This document shows, one piece after another, positions 47,806-57,483 of a stretch of DNA of 64,000 nt. This DNA is from Massilia sp. IC2-477. Lineage in GTDB: Bacteria; Pseudomonadota; Gammaproteobacteria; Burkholderiales; Burkholderiaceae_D. Under the pieces are notes generated by a model. The model saw only the letters and a list, made by a program, of their open reading frames with translations. It ran no database searches and was not told the origin of the DNA. Both the position numbers and the translations under genes were made by a program. Position 1 is the stretch's first letter. Each line of letters starts with the position of its first letter. The DNA lies in contig NZ_JAJFEQ010000013.1 of assembly GCF_020707265.1 (NCBI RefSeq), positions 1 through 64,000 of the forward strand, in the 5' to 3' direction.

Positions 47806-48975
47806 TCAGTTCTGCAGCGCCGGCCGTCCGAACAGGTAACCCTGTCCTGCCTTGATGCCGAGCCCGCGCAGCACGCCGAGCTCTGCATCCGTTTCCACCC
47901 CTTCCGCGACCACATCGCAGCCGGTATCGCGGGCAAACATGGTCAGCGCCGCAGCGAGTGCGCGCCGTCCCGGATCGAGGTCGACCTGGCGGATCAGGCT
48001 CTGGTCGAGCTTGATGATGTCGGGCCGCAGCTGCAGGATGTGGCGAAAGCTCGCATAGCCCGATCCGGCGTCGTCGATGGCCAGGCGCAGGCCGCCCCGG
48101 CGCAGGCCATCCAGGCTGGCCGCGATCGCCGCATACTCCTCCACCGGCGCGTGCTCCGTCACTTCCAGCACCAGGCGGTCCAGCGGCGCCGCGCCGAGGC
48201 GCATTGCCAGCGAACCGTCGAGGATGGTCCGCGGCGATACGTTCAGCGACAGGTAGGCACTCGGCGGCAGCTGCGCCAGGCTGCCCAGGGCAAGCTCGAT
48301 CGCCAGCAGTTCCAGCTCGCTGCCCTTGTCGACCCGGTGGGCGTCATCGAACCACTGCGCCGGCCCCTTGTCCGCAGCAGCCGGAAAGCGCGACAGCGCC
48401 TCGTAACCGAGAATGGCGCCGTCGGCCAGTGCGACGATCGGCTGGTAGGCGATGGCGAGGGCACGGCGGGCGATGACCTCCGACAGCCGCAGGCTGGCCT
48501 CTTCGCGCGCCCGCTCGCTCAGGACCCGTTGCTCCAGCATGTCCGCGATCAAACGGGCGAAGCGCGCCATGCCCTCGACGTCGACCTCGCGCAGGCTCGC
48601 GCTCGGCCTGCGGCTGTAGCAGCAGAAGGTCCCGAACACCGAGCCGTCCGATAGCCGGATCGGTACGCCCAGGTGGGCGCGGATGCGCATGGCCTCGGTG
48701 CAATCCAGGCGCTTGAGGATGGGATAGATATGGCTGTCGTCGACAATCGAGGGGATCGATCCGTCGATGATGTGCTGGCAATAGCTTTCTGATAGAGGAT
48801 CGGCATGGCCGGGCTGGACCGGCAGCTCGCCGTCGGCGGCGATGTGGCGGAAGATGCGCAGGCCGTTCTTGAATTCGGAGATGAAGGCCACGTCCATCCG
48901 CAGGCAGATCCTGGCCAGGTCCACGGCGGACTCGATGATGTCATGCAGGGGTGCTGGAGACTGCTGGGTTGGCAT
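47806..48975 (-). CDS. GAF-EAL cyclic-di-GMP phosphodiesterase-type protein
   Basis: 389 residues: a GAF sensor (about 10-150; VFGTFCCYSRRPSA) then an EAL domain (about 160-385). Catalytic positions are kept: YEALSRF, LSLNVSP, LEVTEHA, AIDDAGSGYAS, IIKLDQSLI, VAEGVETDAEL and GQGYLFGRP. The usual DDFGTG is DDAGSG here, a mild change that leaves both metal-binding Asp residues. Activity against c-di-GMP is therefore likely. The gene is divergent from the GGDEF-GGDEF-EAL gene, with 177 bases between. Confidence 0.88.
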   Translation of the reverse strand: MPTQQSPAPLHDIIESAVDLARICLRMDVAFISEFKNGLRIFRHIAADGELPVQPGHADPLSESYCQHIIDGSIPSIVDDSHIYPILKRLDCTEAMRIRAHLGVPIRLSDGSVFGTFCCYSRRPSASLREVDVEGMARFARLIADMLEQRVLSERAREEASLRLSEVIARRALAIAYQPIVALADGAILGYEALSRFPAAADKGPAQWFDDAHRVDKGSELELLAIELALGSLAQLPPSAYLSLNVSPRTILDGSLAMRLGAAPLDRLVLEVTEHAPVEEYAAIAASLDGLRRGGLRLAIDDAGSGYASFRHILQLRPDIIKLDQSLIRQVDLDPGRRALAAALTMFARDTGCDVVAEGVETDAELGVLRGLGIKAGQGYLFGRPALQN

Positions 48976-49152
48976 TGAGACTGCCCCGGAGTTGTCTTAG
49001 TAACATTGTATGGCGCATGGTCCGGCCCGTAAATACCTGCGCCGCAGTCTATCCATCCCGGATGTTTCCAGCGACTTTCTGTCCGAGAATAAAGCCTCCG
49101 GGAAATATCCTACTTACACTCATTGTTGGACTGTGGCGCATGGGAATCCCGG

Positions 49153-51690
49153 ATGAGCGACATCAGAGAGCGGCGGTGGGGCGGGCGTTACCTGGACGCG
49201 GCCCACCTGTTCGTCCCTGTCAGGCTGCGGCAGGACGCCAGCGTGCTGGCCCGCGCCGAGAACGTGGTCAACGCGGCCCTGATGGCGGCCACCGCGGGAC
49301 CCTTGTACGCATTGGCCTACTGGCTGCTCGGCCTCGAGCTGGCGGCGGTCGAGATCCTGGCCTGCTGCGTGGTGATGTTGATGGCCCCCCTGGTCCTGCG
49401 CCTGAGCGGCAGCATCGCGCTGGCGCGCGAACTGTTCCTGTGCGCGCTGTTTTTCAATTTCACCTGGCTGACCTGGCACCTGGGCGGCATCCACGCGCCC
49501 ACCGCCAGCTGGCTAATCACGGCGCCGGTGGTCGCCATGTTCCTGGGCGGGGTGGCCAGCGGGGTGTCCTGGCTGGCGATGAGCTGCGCCGCGGCCGCCG
49601 CCATCTGGGGTCTGCCGGCCTTTGGCCGCGCCGTGCCGCCGGCGCCGAATCTCGACATGCCGCTGCTGCACCTGATCTGCAACCTCGGCCTGTACGTGGT
49701 GGTGCTGGTGTTCGTGCTGCTGTTCGAACTGACCAAGACCGAAGGCTTCGTCAAGCTGCAGCGCGCCCTGTCCACCATCAACGAGCTGGCGATCCGCGAC
49801 GAGCTCACGGGCAGCCATAACCGCCGCTTCCTGCTTGGCCTGATCGACCGCGAGAAGGAGCGCAGCGACCGCAACGGCCGGCCGTTCTGCCTGTGCCTGT
49901 TCGACATCGACTTCTTCAAGCGCATCAACGACAACTATGGCCACGCCGCCGGCGACCTGGTGCTGCGCAGCTTCGCCGACGCGGTGCAGGGCCAGGTGCG
50001 CGGTACCGATGCCTTCGGGCGCTACGGCGGCGAGGAGTTCCTGTTGATGCTGCCCGAGACGCCGGCGCCGGACGCGGTGGTGCTGGCCGAGCGCGTGCGG
50101 CGCGTGATCGCCGGCCTGCGCTGCCACGACAACGGCAGCGAAATCACGCTCACGGTGTCGGTCGGCGTGGCCGAATACCGGCTGGGCGAAGCCGTGGCCC
50201 AGGCCATCGGGCGCGCCGACGAGGCGCTGTACGTGGCCAAGTCGCTGGGGCGCAACCGAGTGCACTGCCATGACGACGATGAGCACCTGCCGGTGGTGGC
50301 CAGGCCGGCGGGGCAGGGGAGCGGACAGCGGTCGGCTGCCAGTGCCGCGCGCCTGATCGACGGCGCCCAGTGCGACCAGCTCACTGGGCTGCTCAACCGC
50401 AACCTGCTGCGCGACCGCCTGCGCCATGCGATGGACCGGGCCAACCGCAACCGCCGCCTGGTGGCGCTGCTGCTCCTGAATATCAACGGCTTCAAGGAGA
50501 TCAACGACGAACTGGGCTACGAGGCGGGCGATGACCTGCTGAACCAGGCGGGGGCGGCGGTCCGGCGCTGCCTGCGCGATTCCGACACCGTGGCGCGCTG
50601 GGGTGGCGACGAATTCATCGCGCTGCTGGAAGACCTGAGTTTCGAATCCGACGCCCAGGTGGTGGCCGAGAAGATCCTCGACCGCTTCGGCCTGCCGCTG
50701 AACGTGGCGGGACGCGAGTGCTTCGTAACGGGGGCGGTGGGCGTGGCCCTGTACCCGGCGGCCGACTGCGACCTCGATGCGCTGCTCAAGCGCGCCGACA
50801 TTGCCATGCGCGGGGCCAAGCGCTGGGGCGAGAACAGCGTGCAGGTGTACTCGGGCGACACCGTGCAGCCGCAGAGCGAGCGGCTGGCGCTGAAGAACGG
50901 CCTGCGCGAGGCCCTGGTCCAGGGCCAGCTGTTCCTCGAATACCAGCCGCAGATCGACCTGGTGACGCGCCGCGTGGTGGGCGTCGAGGCGCTGCTGCGC
51001 TGGCAACATCCGGTGTACGGCCGGGTCGCGCCCAGCCGCTTCATTCCTCTGGCCGAGGAGACCGGCATGATCGTGCCGATTGGCGACTGGGCGCTGCGCA
51101 CCGCCTGCCTGCAGAACCGCGCCTGGCGCGCGGCCGGCCTGCCGGAGATCAAGACCGCGGTGAACCTGTCGGCGCGCCAGCTGAAGGAGCCCGGCCTGCC
51201 GGCGCGGGTGCTGGCCATCCTCGGCGAGACCGGGATGCCGGCGCACTGCCTCGACCTCGAGATCACCGAGGGCATGCTGATCGAAGACCTGGCGGGCAAC
51301 TGCACCGTCATGAACGGGCTGCGCCAGGCCGGCGTGGTGGTGTCGATCGACGATTTCGGCACCGGCTATTCCAGCCTGAACTACCTGTCCGAGCTGCCGG
51401 TGGACATCCTCAAGATGGATGGCTTGTTCGTGCGCCGGCTCGGCGCCGGCGCCGCCGCCGGCAAGTGCGGGCGCTCGTTCGCGATCGCCGAAGCCATCGT
51501 CGCGATGGCGCACCGGCTGGGCATGGACGTGATCGCGGAAGCGGTCGAGACGCCCGAACAGCTCGCCGACCTGTGCGCGATGGGCTGCGATGCGGCCCAG
51601 GGCTACCTGTTCGCCCGGCCGCTGCCGCCCGGCGAGGTCGCCGCCATGCTCGCGGGCCAGGTCGAGGCCGCGCCGCTCATCCCTGCGTGA
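49153..51690 (+). CDS. Membrane GGDEF-GGDEF-EAL protein with two cyclase domains
   Basis: 845 residues. Six membrane segments (about 30-190) precede GGDEF domain 1 with FDIDFFKRIND, GGEEF (about 292) and an I-site RxxD five residues before it (RGTD). GGDEF domain 2 has GGDEF (about 484) and RDSD, but its metal-ligand motif reads LNINGFK instead of D-x-D, so it has probably lost cyclase activity. The EAL domain (about 595-840) keeps EALLRW, NLSA, EITEG, DDFGTG, KMD, EAVE and AQGYLF. The outcome would be one active cyclase, one regulatory GGDEF and an active phosphodiesterase. ATG 49153 is used. Confidence 0.9.
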   Translation: MSDIRERRWGGRYLDAAHLFVPVRLRQDASVLARAENVVNAALMAATAGPLYALAYWLLGLELAAVEILACCVVMLMAPLVLRLSGSIALARELFLCALFFNFTWLTWHLGGIHAPTASWLITAPVVAMFLGGVASGVSWLAMSCAAAAAIWGLPAFGRAVPPAPNLDMPLLHLICNLGLYVVVLVFVLLFELTKTEGFVKLQRALSTINELAIRDELTGSHNRRFLLGLIDREKERSDRNGRPFCLCLFDIDFFKRINDNYGHAAGDLVLRSFADAVQGQVRGTDAFGRYGGEEFLLMLPETPAPDAVVLAERVRRVIAGLRCHDNGSEITLTVSVGVAEYRLGEAVAQAIGRADEALYVAKSLGRNRVHCHDDDEHLPVVARPAGQGSGQRSAASAARLIDGAQCDQLTGLLNRNLLRDRLRHAMDRANRNRRLVALLLLNINGFKEINDELGYEAGDDLLNQAGAAVRRCLRDSDTVARWGGDEFIALLEDLSFESDAQVVAEKILDRFGLPLNVAGRECFVTGAVGVALYPAADCDLDALLKRADIAMRGAKRWGENSVQVYSGDTVQPQSERLALKNGLREALVQGQLFLEYQPQIDLVTRRVVGVEALLRWQHPVYGRVAPSRFIPLAEETGMIVPIGDWALRTACLQNRAWRAAGLPEIKTAVNLSARQLKEPGLPARVLAILGETGMPAHCLDLEITEGMLIEDLAGNCTVMNGLRQAGVVVSIDDFGTGYSSLNYLSELPVDILKMDGLFVRRLGAGAAAGKCGRSFAIAEAIVAMAHRLGMDVIAEAVETPEQLADLCAMGCDAAQGYLFARPLPPGEVAAMLAGQVEAAPLIPA

Positions 51691-51726
51691 ACACCGAATC
51701 ACCCATTCTTGTGCCGGAGGCCTACC

Positions 51727-53082
51727 TTGCTGAACGAACCGATTCCGTTTGACCCCGCCCACGACCTGGATGCGCTGGCCGCCTCGGGCGCCCTGGGCGG
51801 CAACGTCGCCCTGTACCGCCAGCCGCGCGGCCCCGACCTGCTGCGCCGCGCCGCGCCGCTCGAGGACTGGTGCGCGCTGCGCATGCGCCACGGGGTCTGG
51901 CCCTATGCGCGCCTGCTGTCGGGTCCACCCGGCCCGCTGGCCACGGTCGAGGGCGACGGGCTGGCGGCGGCCCAGGGGATCAACTTCGCTTCGCAGGACT
52001 ATCTGTCGCTGGCCGCGCACCCGCGGGTGCTTGACGCCGCCATGCGCGTGCTGGCCGAATGCGGACCGCACAGCGCCGGCTCGGCCATCCTGCTCGGGAA
52101 CAGCCGCTATTCCGCCGCGCTGGAGCAGGAACTGGCCACGCTGCTGCGTTGCCAGCACGCGGTGCTGTTCCCGACCGGCTGGGGCGCCGCCTTCGGGGCG
52201 GTGACAAGCCTGGTGCACAGCGCCGACCACGTGCTGATCGACACCCTGGCCCATGCTTCGCTGCGCCAGGGTGCGGCGGCGGCGACGCGCAACGTGGCGG
52301 CGTTCCGGCACCTGGACTGCGACCACCTGCGCGAGCTGCTGGCGGGGATCCGTGCGGTCGACGCCAACGGCGCGATCCTGGTGGTCACCGAAGGCCTGTT
52401 CAGCATGGATGCCGACAGCCCCGACCTGCCCTTGATGCAGTACCTGTGCCGCGAGTACGGCGCCACGCTGCTGGTGGACGTGGCCCACGACCTGGGCGCC
52501 ATGGGTCCGGGCGGCGCCGGCGTGATCGGGGCCCAGGGCATGCTGGGCAAGATCGACATCGTGATGGGCGCCTTTTCCAAGACCTTTGCCTCGAACGGCG
52601 GTTTCGTCGCCTGCAATGAGCGCAGCGTGCGGCGCCAGTTGCAGCTGTTTGCAGGTCCCCACATGTTCTCGAATGCGCTGTCGCCGGTGCAGGCGGCCAC
52701 GGTGCTGGAATGCTTGAGAATCGTGACCGCCCCTGAAGGAGAACAGCTGCGCGCGGACCTGATGCGTAACGCGGTCGAGCTGCGCGCGCTGCTGCAGGAG
52801 GAAGGCCTGCGCTGCCTCGGCGAGGCGTCGCCGATCGTCCCGCTGCTGCTCGGTTCCGAAGCGGCCACGCGCATCGCCGGCATGCTGCTGGCACGCGAAC
52901 AGGTTTTTGTGAATCCGATGGAGTTCCCCGGCGTGCCGCTGGGCGCGGCGCGCCTGCGCCTGCAGCTGATGGCGCGCCATACGCCGGCTCAGATCCGGCG
53001 CGCAGCAACGTTGCTGGGCACGGCGGCGCGGCGTGCGCTGGCCGCCCCGCGGCCGCTGCTGCGTCGCGGCGCGGCGGCCTGA
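51727..53082 (+). CDS. Alpha-oxoamine synthase-family PLP enzyme (BioF/KBL/SPT/CqsA-like), substrate unknown
   Basis: About 451 residues. The core (about 85-430) has NFASQDYLSLAAHP, GSAILLGNSRYSAALEQELA, LFPTGWGAAFGA, LVDVAHDLGAMGPGGAGV, the PLP lysine in GAFSKTFASNGGFVA, and MFSNALSPVQAATVLE. About 75 extra N-terminal residues precede the usual fold. Family members condense an amino acid with acyl-CoA: biotin precursor, sphingoid base or alpha-hydroxyketone signal. No bio genes are near. The TTG at 51727 is chosen because GGAGG sits six bases upstream. It follows the GGDEF/EAL gene by 36 bases, probably in one transcript. Confidence 0.82.
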   Translation: MLNEPIPFDPAHDLDALAASGALGGNVALYRQPRGPDLLRRAAPLEDWCALRMRHGVWPYARLLSGPPGPLATVEGDGLAAAQGINFASQDYLSLAAHPRVLDAAMRVLAECGPHSAGSAILLGNSRYSAALEQELATLLRCQHAVLFPTGWGAAFGAVTSLVHSADHVLIDTLAHASLRQGAAAATRNVAAFRHLDCDHLRELLAGIRAVDANGAILVVTEGLFSMDADSPDLPLMQYLCREYGATLLVDVAHDLGAMGPGGAGVIGAQGMLGKIDIVMGAFSKTFASNGGFVACNERSVRRQLQLFAGPHMFSNALSPVQAATVLECLRIVTAPEGEQLRADLMRNAVELRALLQEEGLRCLGEASPIVPLLLGSEAATRIAGMLLAREQVFVNPMEFPGVPLGAARLRLQLMARHTPAQIRRAATLLGTAARRALAAPRPLLRRGAAA

Positions 53083-53172
53083 ACGCAAGAGGGCGGCGGG
53101 TGGGGCGGTGCGGGGTGCGCGCGCCGATGGCGAGGGAGTAGAATAACGCCTTTCCCTTTTTTGCATTCAGTC

Positions 53173-54564
53173 ATGACCGTCCGCACCCGTTTCGCCCCGA
53201 GCCCGACCGGCTACCTCCACCTGGGCGGCGCCCGCACCGCGCTGTATTCCTGGGCCTATGCACGCCACTTCGGCGGCACCTTCATCCTGCGCATCGAAGA
53301 CACCGACCTCGAACGCTCGACGCCGGAAGCCGTGCAGGCGATCCTGGACGGCATGCAGTGGCTTGGCCTGTCGCACGACGAAGGCCCGTTCTACCAGATG
53401 CAGCGCATGGACCGCTACCGCGAGGTGGTGGCCTCGATGCTGGAGCAGGGCACGGCTTACCTGTGCTACTGCTCGCCGGAAGAAGTCGAGGCGATGCGCG
53501 AACGCATGCGCGCCGCTGGCGAAAAGCCGCGCTATGACGGCACCTGGCGCCCGGAACCGGGCAAGACCCTGCCGCCGGTACCCGAAGGCGTCAAGCCGGT
53601 GGTTCGCTTCAAAAACCCGCTTGATGGCGAGGTCACCTGGAACGATGTGGTCAAGGGCCCGATCACCATCGCCAACAAAGAGCTCGACGACCTGATCATC
53701 GCGCGCCCGGATGGCACCCCGACCTACAACTTCTGCGTGTCGGTCGACGACTGGGACATGAAGATCACCCACGTGCTGCGCGGCGACGACCACGTGAACA
53801 ACACGCCGCGCCAGATCAACATCCTGCGCGCGCTCGGCGCCGAGCTGCCGCAGTACGGCCACCTGCCGATGATCCTGGGCGCGGATGGCCAGAAGCTGTC
53901 CAAGCGCCACGGCGCGGTCAGCGTCATGCAGTACCCGGAGCAGGGCTACCTGCCGGAAGCGATGCTGAACTACCTGGCGCGCCTGGGCTGGAGCCACGGC
54001 GACGACGAGATCTTCTCGATGGACCAGTTCGTCGAGTGGTTCAACCTGGAACACCTGACCGCCTCGGCGGCCCAGTTCAATCCAGAAAAGCTGGCCTGGC
54101 TGAACAACCACTATATCAAGCAGGCCGACAACGAGCGCCTGGCGGGCCTGGCCAAGCCGGTGCTCGAGCGCGAAGGCGCGCAGTTCGAGGGTGCGCCGGC
54201 ATTGCCGACCGTGATTGCGCTGGTGAAGGACCGCGCCAACACCATCAACGAGCTGGCCGATACCGCCATGCTTTTCTATCGCGAACCGAAGCCGGACGCG
54301 GCGCTGCTAGCCCAGCACCTGACGGATGCGGTGCGCCCGGCCCTGGCGACTTTCGCCGAGCGCTGCAAGGACGTGGAATGGAACAAGGCTGCCATCGCCG
54401 CCATGTTCAAGGAAGTGCTCGCCGCACACGGCCTCAAGATGCCGCAGATCGCGATGCCGCTGCGCCTGATCGTCACCGGCCAGCTGCAGACGCCGGCCAT
54501 CGATGCGGTGCTCGAATTGTTCGGGCGCGACGTTGTTTTGGCCCGCGTGGCAAAGTACCTCTAA
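53173..54564 (+). CDS. gltX: Glutamyl-tRNA synthetase
   Basis: 463 residues, normal length. Class I signatures are [19 protein letters not shown] (HIGH as HLGG) and KLSKRHGA. The C-terminal anticodon-binding helical domain runs to the end. It charges tRNA-Glu and is followed within about 125 bases by an array with three tRNA-Glu genes. A TAGAAT -10-like sequence lies at 53139-53144. ATG 53173 begins the canonical [13 protein letters not shown]. Confidence 0.98.
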   Translation: MTVRTRFAPSPTGYLHLGGARTALYSWAYARHFGGTFILRIEDTDLERSTPEAVQAILDGMQWLGLSHDEGPFYQMQRMDRYREVVASMLEQGTAYLCYCSPEEVEAMRERMRAAGEKPRYDGTWRPEPGKTLPPVPEGVKPVVRFKNPLDGEVTWNDVVKGPITIANKELDDLIIARPDGTPTYNFCVSVDDWDMKITHVLRGDDHVNNTPRQINILRALGAELPQYGHLPMILGADGQKLSKRHGAVSVMQYPEQGYLPEAMLNYLARLGWSHGDDEIFSMDQFVEWFNLEHLTASAAQFNPEKLAWLNNHYIKQADNERLAGLAKPVLEREGAQFEGAPALPTVIALVKDRANTINELADTAMLFYREPKPDAALLAQHLTDAVRPALATFAERCKDVEWNKAAIAAMFKEVLAAHGLKMPQIAMPLRLIVTGQLQTPAIDAVLELFGRDVVLARVAKYL

Positions 54565-54604
54565 TGCTTTATTCGTGGAGCGCGCATTTTCTGAAAACAG
54601 GTAT

Positions 54605-54633
54605 TTGCGAAATGCAAGGCGCTCCGCTATAAT
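54605..54633 (+). promoter_or_regulatory. Strong sigma-70 promoter of the tRNA array
   Basis: TTGCGA (54605-54610), a 17-base spacer and a perfect TATAAT (54628-54633), followed by a GC-rich discriminator (GCTCGCAC). It lies 57 bases before the first tRNA-Ala. Confidence 0.8.
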
Positions 54634-54689
54634 GCTCGCACTTCAGCAGCACACGGTAGCAAAGAAGCAGCAGCTACAGTGTGAAAAGA

Positions 54690-54765
<76 letters not shown>

Positions 54766-54810
54766 AACTCTGAAGTGCAGTAAGTAGCATGGCAGTACGG
54801 TAGTTCCAAG

Positions 54811-54886
54811 GTCCCCATCGTCTAGAGGCCTAGGACATCACCCTTTCACGGTGAGTACCGGGGTTCGAATCCCCGTGGGGACGCCA
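54811..54886 (+). tRNA. tRNA-Glu (anticodon TTC), copy 1
   Basis: 76 bases including CCA. Acceptor stem GTCCCCA pairs with TGGGGAC, discriminator G; anticodon stem TCACC/GGTGA with loop CTTTCAC (anticodon TTC). Confidence 0.97.
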
Positions 54887-54980
54887 GGGATTTGGTCCAG
54901 ACTGAATTCCGGCGGCGTGCAACCAGCGGCACGCGGTAGTAAGAAGTTGTAGCAGTATGTTAGAATGTTGTTTTCCCGTA

Positions 54981-55056
<76 letters not shown>

Positions 55057-55088
55057 CGTAGGAAAAACAACAGTTCTGACAGTCCAGG

Positions 55089-55164
55089 GTCCCCATCGTC
55101 TAGAGGCCTAGGACATCACCCTTTCACGGTGAGTACCGGGGTTCGAATCCCCGTGGGGACGCCA
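55089..55164 (+). tRNA. tRNA-Glu (anticodon TTC), copy 2
   Basis: Identical over 76 bases to copy 1, with CCA encoded. Confidence 0.97.
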
Positions 55165-55236
55165 AGAATTTGGTAATAGTACGTTGATGCCGCGGTGCGG
55201 TGCAGCGGATAGTAGTAAAGCAGCAGACAGTTTTAG

Positions 55237-55312
55237 GTCCCCATCGTCTAGAGGCCTAGGACATCACCCTTTCACGGTGAGTACCGGGGTTCGAATCCCC
55301 GTGGGGACGCCA
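55237..55312 (+). tRNA. tRNA-Glu (anticodon TTC), copy 3
   Basis: Identical over 76 bases to the other two copies; it ends seven bases before the terminator hairpin. Confidence 0.97.
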
Positions 55313-55318
55313 GTCAAG

Positions 55319-55369
55319 ACCGGAGTAGACCAACGCGCATGCGCGGAGAGGTGCTCCGGTTTTTCTTTT
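55319..55369 (+). terminator. Rho-independent terminator of the tRNA array
   Basis: ACCGGAG (55319-55325) pairs with CTCCGGT (55354-55360), enclosing an inner CGCGCATGCGCG palindrome, followed by TTTTTCTTTT. Confidence 0.8.
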
Positions 55370-55563
55370 GGCGCGTCGGTTTCGATGCGCCTCCCTCACG
55401 CCTCGCAGGCGCTGCATTTCCCCTCGATCACACAGCAAGGCGCACGGCGCCATGTCACGCTTGCCGCCCTCCGGCACCCTGCGCTGTTGAGGCGGACAAG
55501 TGCGGACGGATGCGCTTTGCAGCTGCCGCTGCGCCCATCCGTCCCGCCTCCTGACTTACCCGC

Positions 55564-57453
55564 TTACCAGCCGGAAGGGTGCAGCCCGCCCGGTCCGAGT
55601 CCGAACGGGAAGCCCGGCATGCCGACCGCCTGCTGTGCCGCAAAGCCGGCCGGGTAGCGTACGCCATTGTCACCGGCCATCATTCCCGGCGCCATCGCGA
55701 CACCCATCCCCGGTATCTGCCACTGTCCCGCCTGCTGGCCGGGCATCATCGACAGGCCGAGGGCCACCAGCGCATCCGGCATGCCGTAGCCGATGCGTGT
55801 CGGATCGCCCAGCGTCACCGGCCGTGCGCTCAGCCGCAGCACCTGGAACAGGCGCTCGACCCGTTCCGCCGACCGTGCGCGCAACAGTCCCTGGAACTCG
55901 GGCCGGTGAGCCAGCACCAGCGCCGCCAGGCCGGTCACGTGGGGCGCCGCCATCGAGGTGCCGTCCCAGGCGGCAAAATTATTCGGTGGCACCGACGAGA
56001 CGATGGCGACACCCGGTGCGCACACGTCCACCTGCGGCCCGGCGCAACTGAAGCGCGCCGTGAAGAAGCCCTGTGGATCGATGTCCTGGCCGACGGTTTC
56101 GATGTGATAGCTGTCGGGCGGGAATTCGTCGATCTTGCCGATGGCGGCGACGGCCAGTACGTGGGGCGAGGCTGCGGGATACTGCACCGGCCCGCCGGAA
56201 TTGCCGGCAGCTGCGATGCAGGCGACGCCGGCCTGCCTGGCGCGCTGGATCTGGCGCTCGAGGGCCTCGGACGGGCCGCTGCCGCCCAGGCTCAGGTTGA
56301 CGACGTCGATCTGGTTGTCGATGCAGTATTCCAGCGCATCGATCAGCTGGCTGATCTGCCCGCCCGGGAACAGCTTGCAGACGTGGATCTCCGCTTCCGG
56401 CGCGAAGCCGCGTATACCCCAGGCCGGATCGGCGGCGCCGATCACGCCGGCGCAGTGGGAACCGTGGCCGAGCGTGTCGGTGTTCCAGGTGTTGCGGTCG
56501 ACCGCCTTGTTGATGACGTCGAAGCCGGCGCGGATGCGGTTGAGGTTGCCGTGCGTGGTGGCGACGCCGGAATCGATGACGGCGATCCGGACACCCTGGC
56601 CCCGGAAGGGCGGCGGCACCTGGTCGAGGCGCATGGCGCGCGCACCCCAGCCGAGCGTGTTCTGGCGCGGCAGGTTCTGCAGCGCCGGCCAGTCGGACAG
56701 GGGACGCAGCATGACGAGGTTCGGTTCATTCAGGCTGATGTCGGGGTCGCGCTGGTAGAAGCTCCAGTGGTCGGCGCGCGGCTTGACGTACAGTCCGCTG
56801 ATGGTGTGCGTGTCCTCGCCGTACAGCTTCAGCTGCGCGGTGCCGTCGGGGCCGGTGACGGCGGTGCTCGGCAGCAGGCCGCCGAACAGCGACACTTCGG
56901 CATCCGCCAGCGGCGCACCGTCCCTGCCGACCACCGCGACCATGACCTCGGTCACCGGGCCGCTGTAGGGCGTCAGCGAGGACACCAGGTCGGGCCGGCG
57001 CAGCATCGGGTCGAGCAGTTGCAGGTGCTGGTCGCGCTCGACGATCAGGCGGCCCTGGCCGCGCTGGTGCAGCTCGCCGGCCTTCTGGTCGGTCATGCGC
57101 GCCACCAGCACGCCGTCGTCCGCGCCGCCGCCGCCGATACCGCCGATGCTGGAAGCGCCGATGTTGCTGCGCGCGCCGACGGTGTCGACAATGTCGATGT
57201 CGCCCAGGTTCTGCAGCGCCTGCTGCACGGACGACAGTGACAGGCTCGGCACCAGGGCCTGCGGCGCCAGGAAGCCGGCAGTGGCGGGCAGGCTGCGCGG
57301 CGCCACCAGGTATTTTTTCTTGCGTTCGGCCACGGCGCGGCCACGCGTTGCGTCGCGCGTGCGCGCGCTTTCGTCGGCGCTGGGGCGGGTCTCGGCGGCG
57401 CCGTCAGGCGGCTGCCCCGGCTGCTCGCCTGCGCCCAGGGGAGTCTTTGGCAT
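55564..57453 (-). CDS. Subtilisin-like S8 serine peptidase with prodomain and inserted Ig-like domain, no signal peptide
   Basis: 629 residues. Residues 1-45 are disordered. Residues 47-148 form an I9-like prodomain (KYLV, DIVDTVG, LIVERDQHLQLLD). Residues about 165-225 look like a carboxypeptidase-regulatory beta-sandwich (MVAVVGRDGAPLADAEVSLFGG). The S8 domain (about 280-540) keeps the triad Asp294 (AVIDSGV), His330 (GHGSHCAGV) and Ser500 (GTSMAAPH), plus oxyanion Asn418 (AAGNSGG). The tail (about 560-629) is Met/Gly/Pro-rich. With no signal peptide it should be cytoplasmic or leave by another route. It is last in a three-gene unit, 30 bases after the prodomain-like gene. Confidence 0.9.
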   Translation of the reverse strand: MPKTPLGAGEQPGQPPDGAAETRPSADESARTRDATRGRAVAERKKKYLVAPRSLPATAGFLAPQALVPSLSLSSVQQALQNLGDIDIVDTVGARSNIGASSIGGIGGGGADDGVLVARMTDQKAGELHQRGQGRLIVERDQHLQLLDPMLRRPDLVSSLTPYSGPVTEVMVAVVGRDGAPLADAEVSLFGGLLPSTAVTGPDGTAQLKLYGEDTHTISGLYVKPRADHWSFYQRDPDISLNEPNLVMLRPLSDWPALQNLPRQNTLGWGARAMRLDQVPPPFRGQGVRIAVIDSGVATTHGNLNRIRAGFDVINKAVDRNTWNTDTLGHGSHCAGVIGAADPAWGIRGFAPEAEIHVCKLFPGGQISQLIDALEYCIDNQIDVVNLSLGGSGPSEALERQIQRARQAGVACIAAAGNSGGPVQYPAASPHVLAVAAIGKIDEFPPDSYHIETVGQDIDPQGFFTARFSCAGPQVDVCAPGVAIVSSVPPNNFAAWDGTSMAAPHVTGLAALVLAHRPEFQGLLRARSAERVERLFQVLRLSARPVTLGDPTRIGYGMPDALVALGLSMMPGQQAGQWQIPGMGVAMAPGMMAGDNGVRYPAGFAAQQAVGMPGFPFGLGPGGLHPSGW

Positions 57454-57483
57454 GGTGTTTCCTTTTCTGGCGAACTGGGTGCG

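Noticed and set aside
45873-47936. A 687-codon minus-strand frame opposite apbC and its neighbour
   Set aside because: Antisense shadow; His/Asp-rich composition is typical of reverse-strand frames in this genome.
49513-53166. A 1217-codon open frame on the minus strand opposite the GGDEF/EAL and alpha-oxoamine synthase genes
   Set aside because: Composition is Arg/Gln/His-rich with no domain; both plus-strand genes have intact catalytic motifs.
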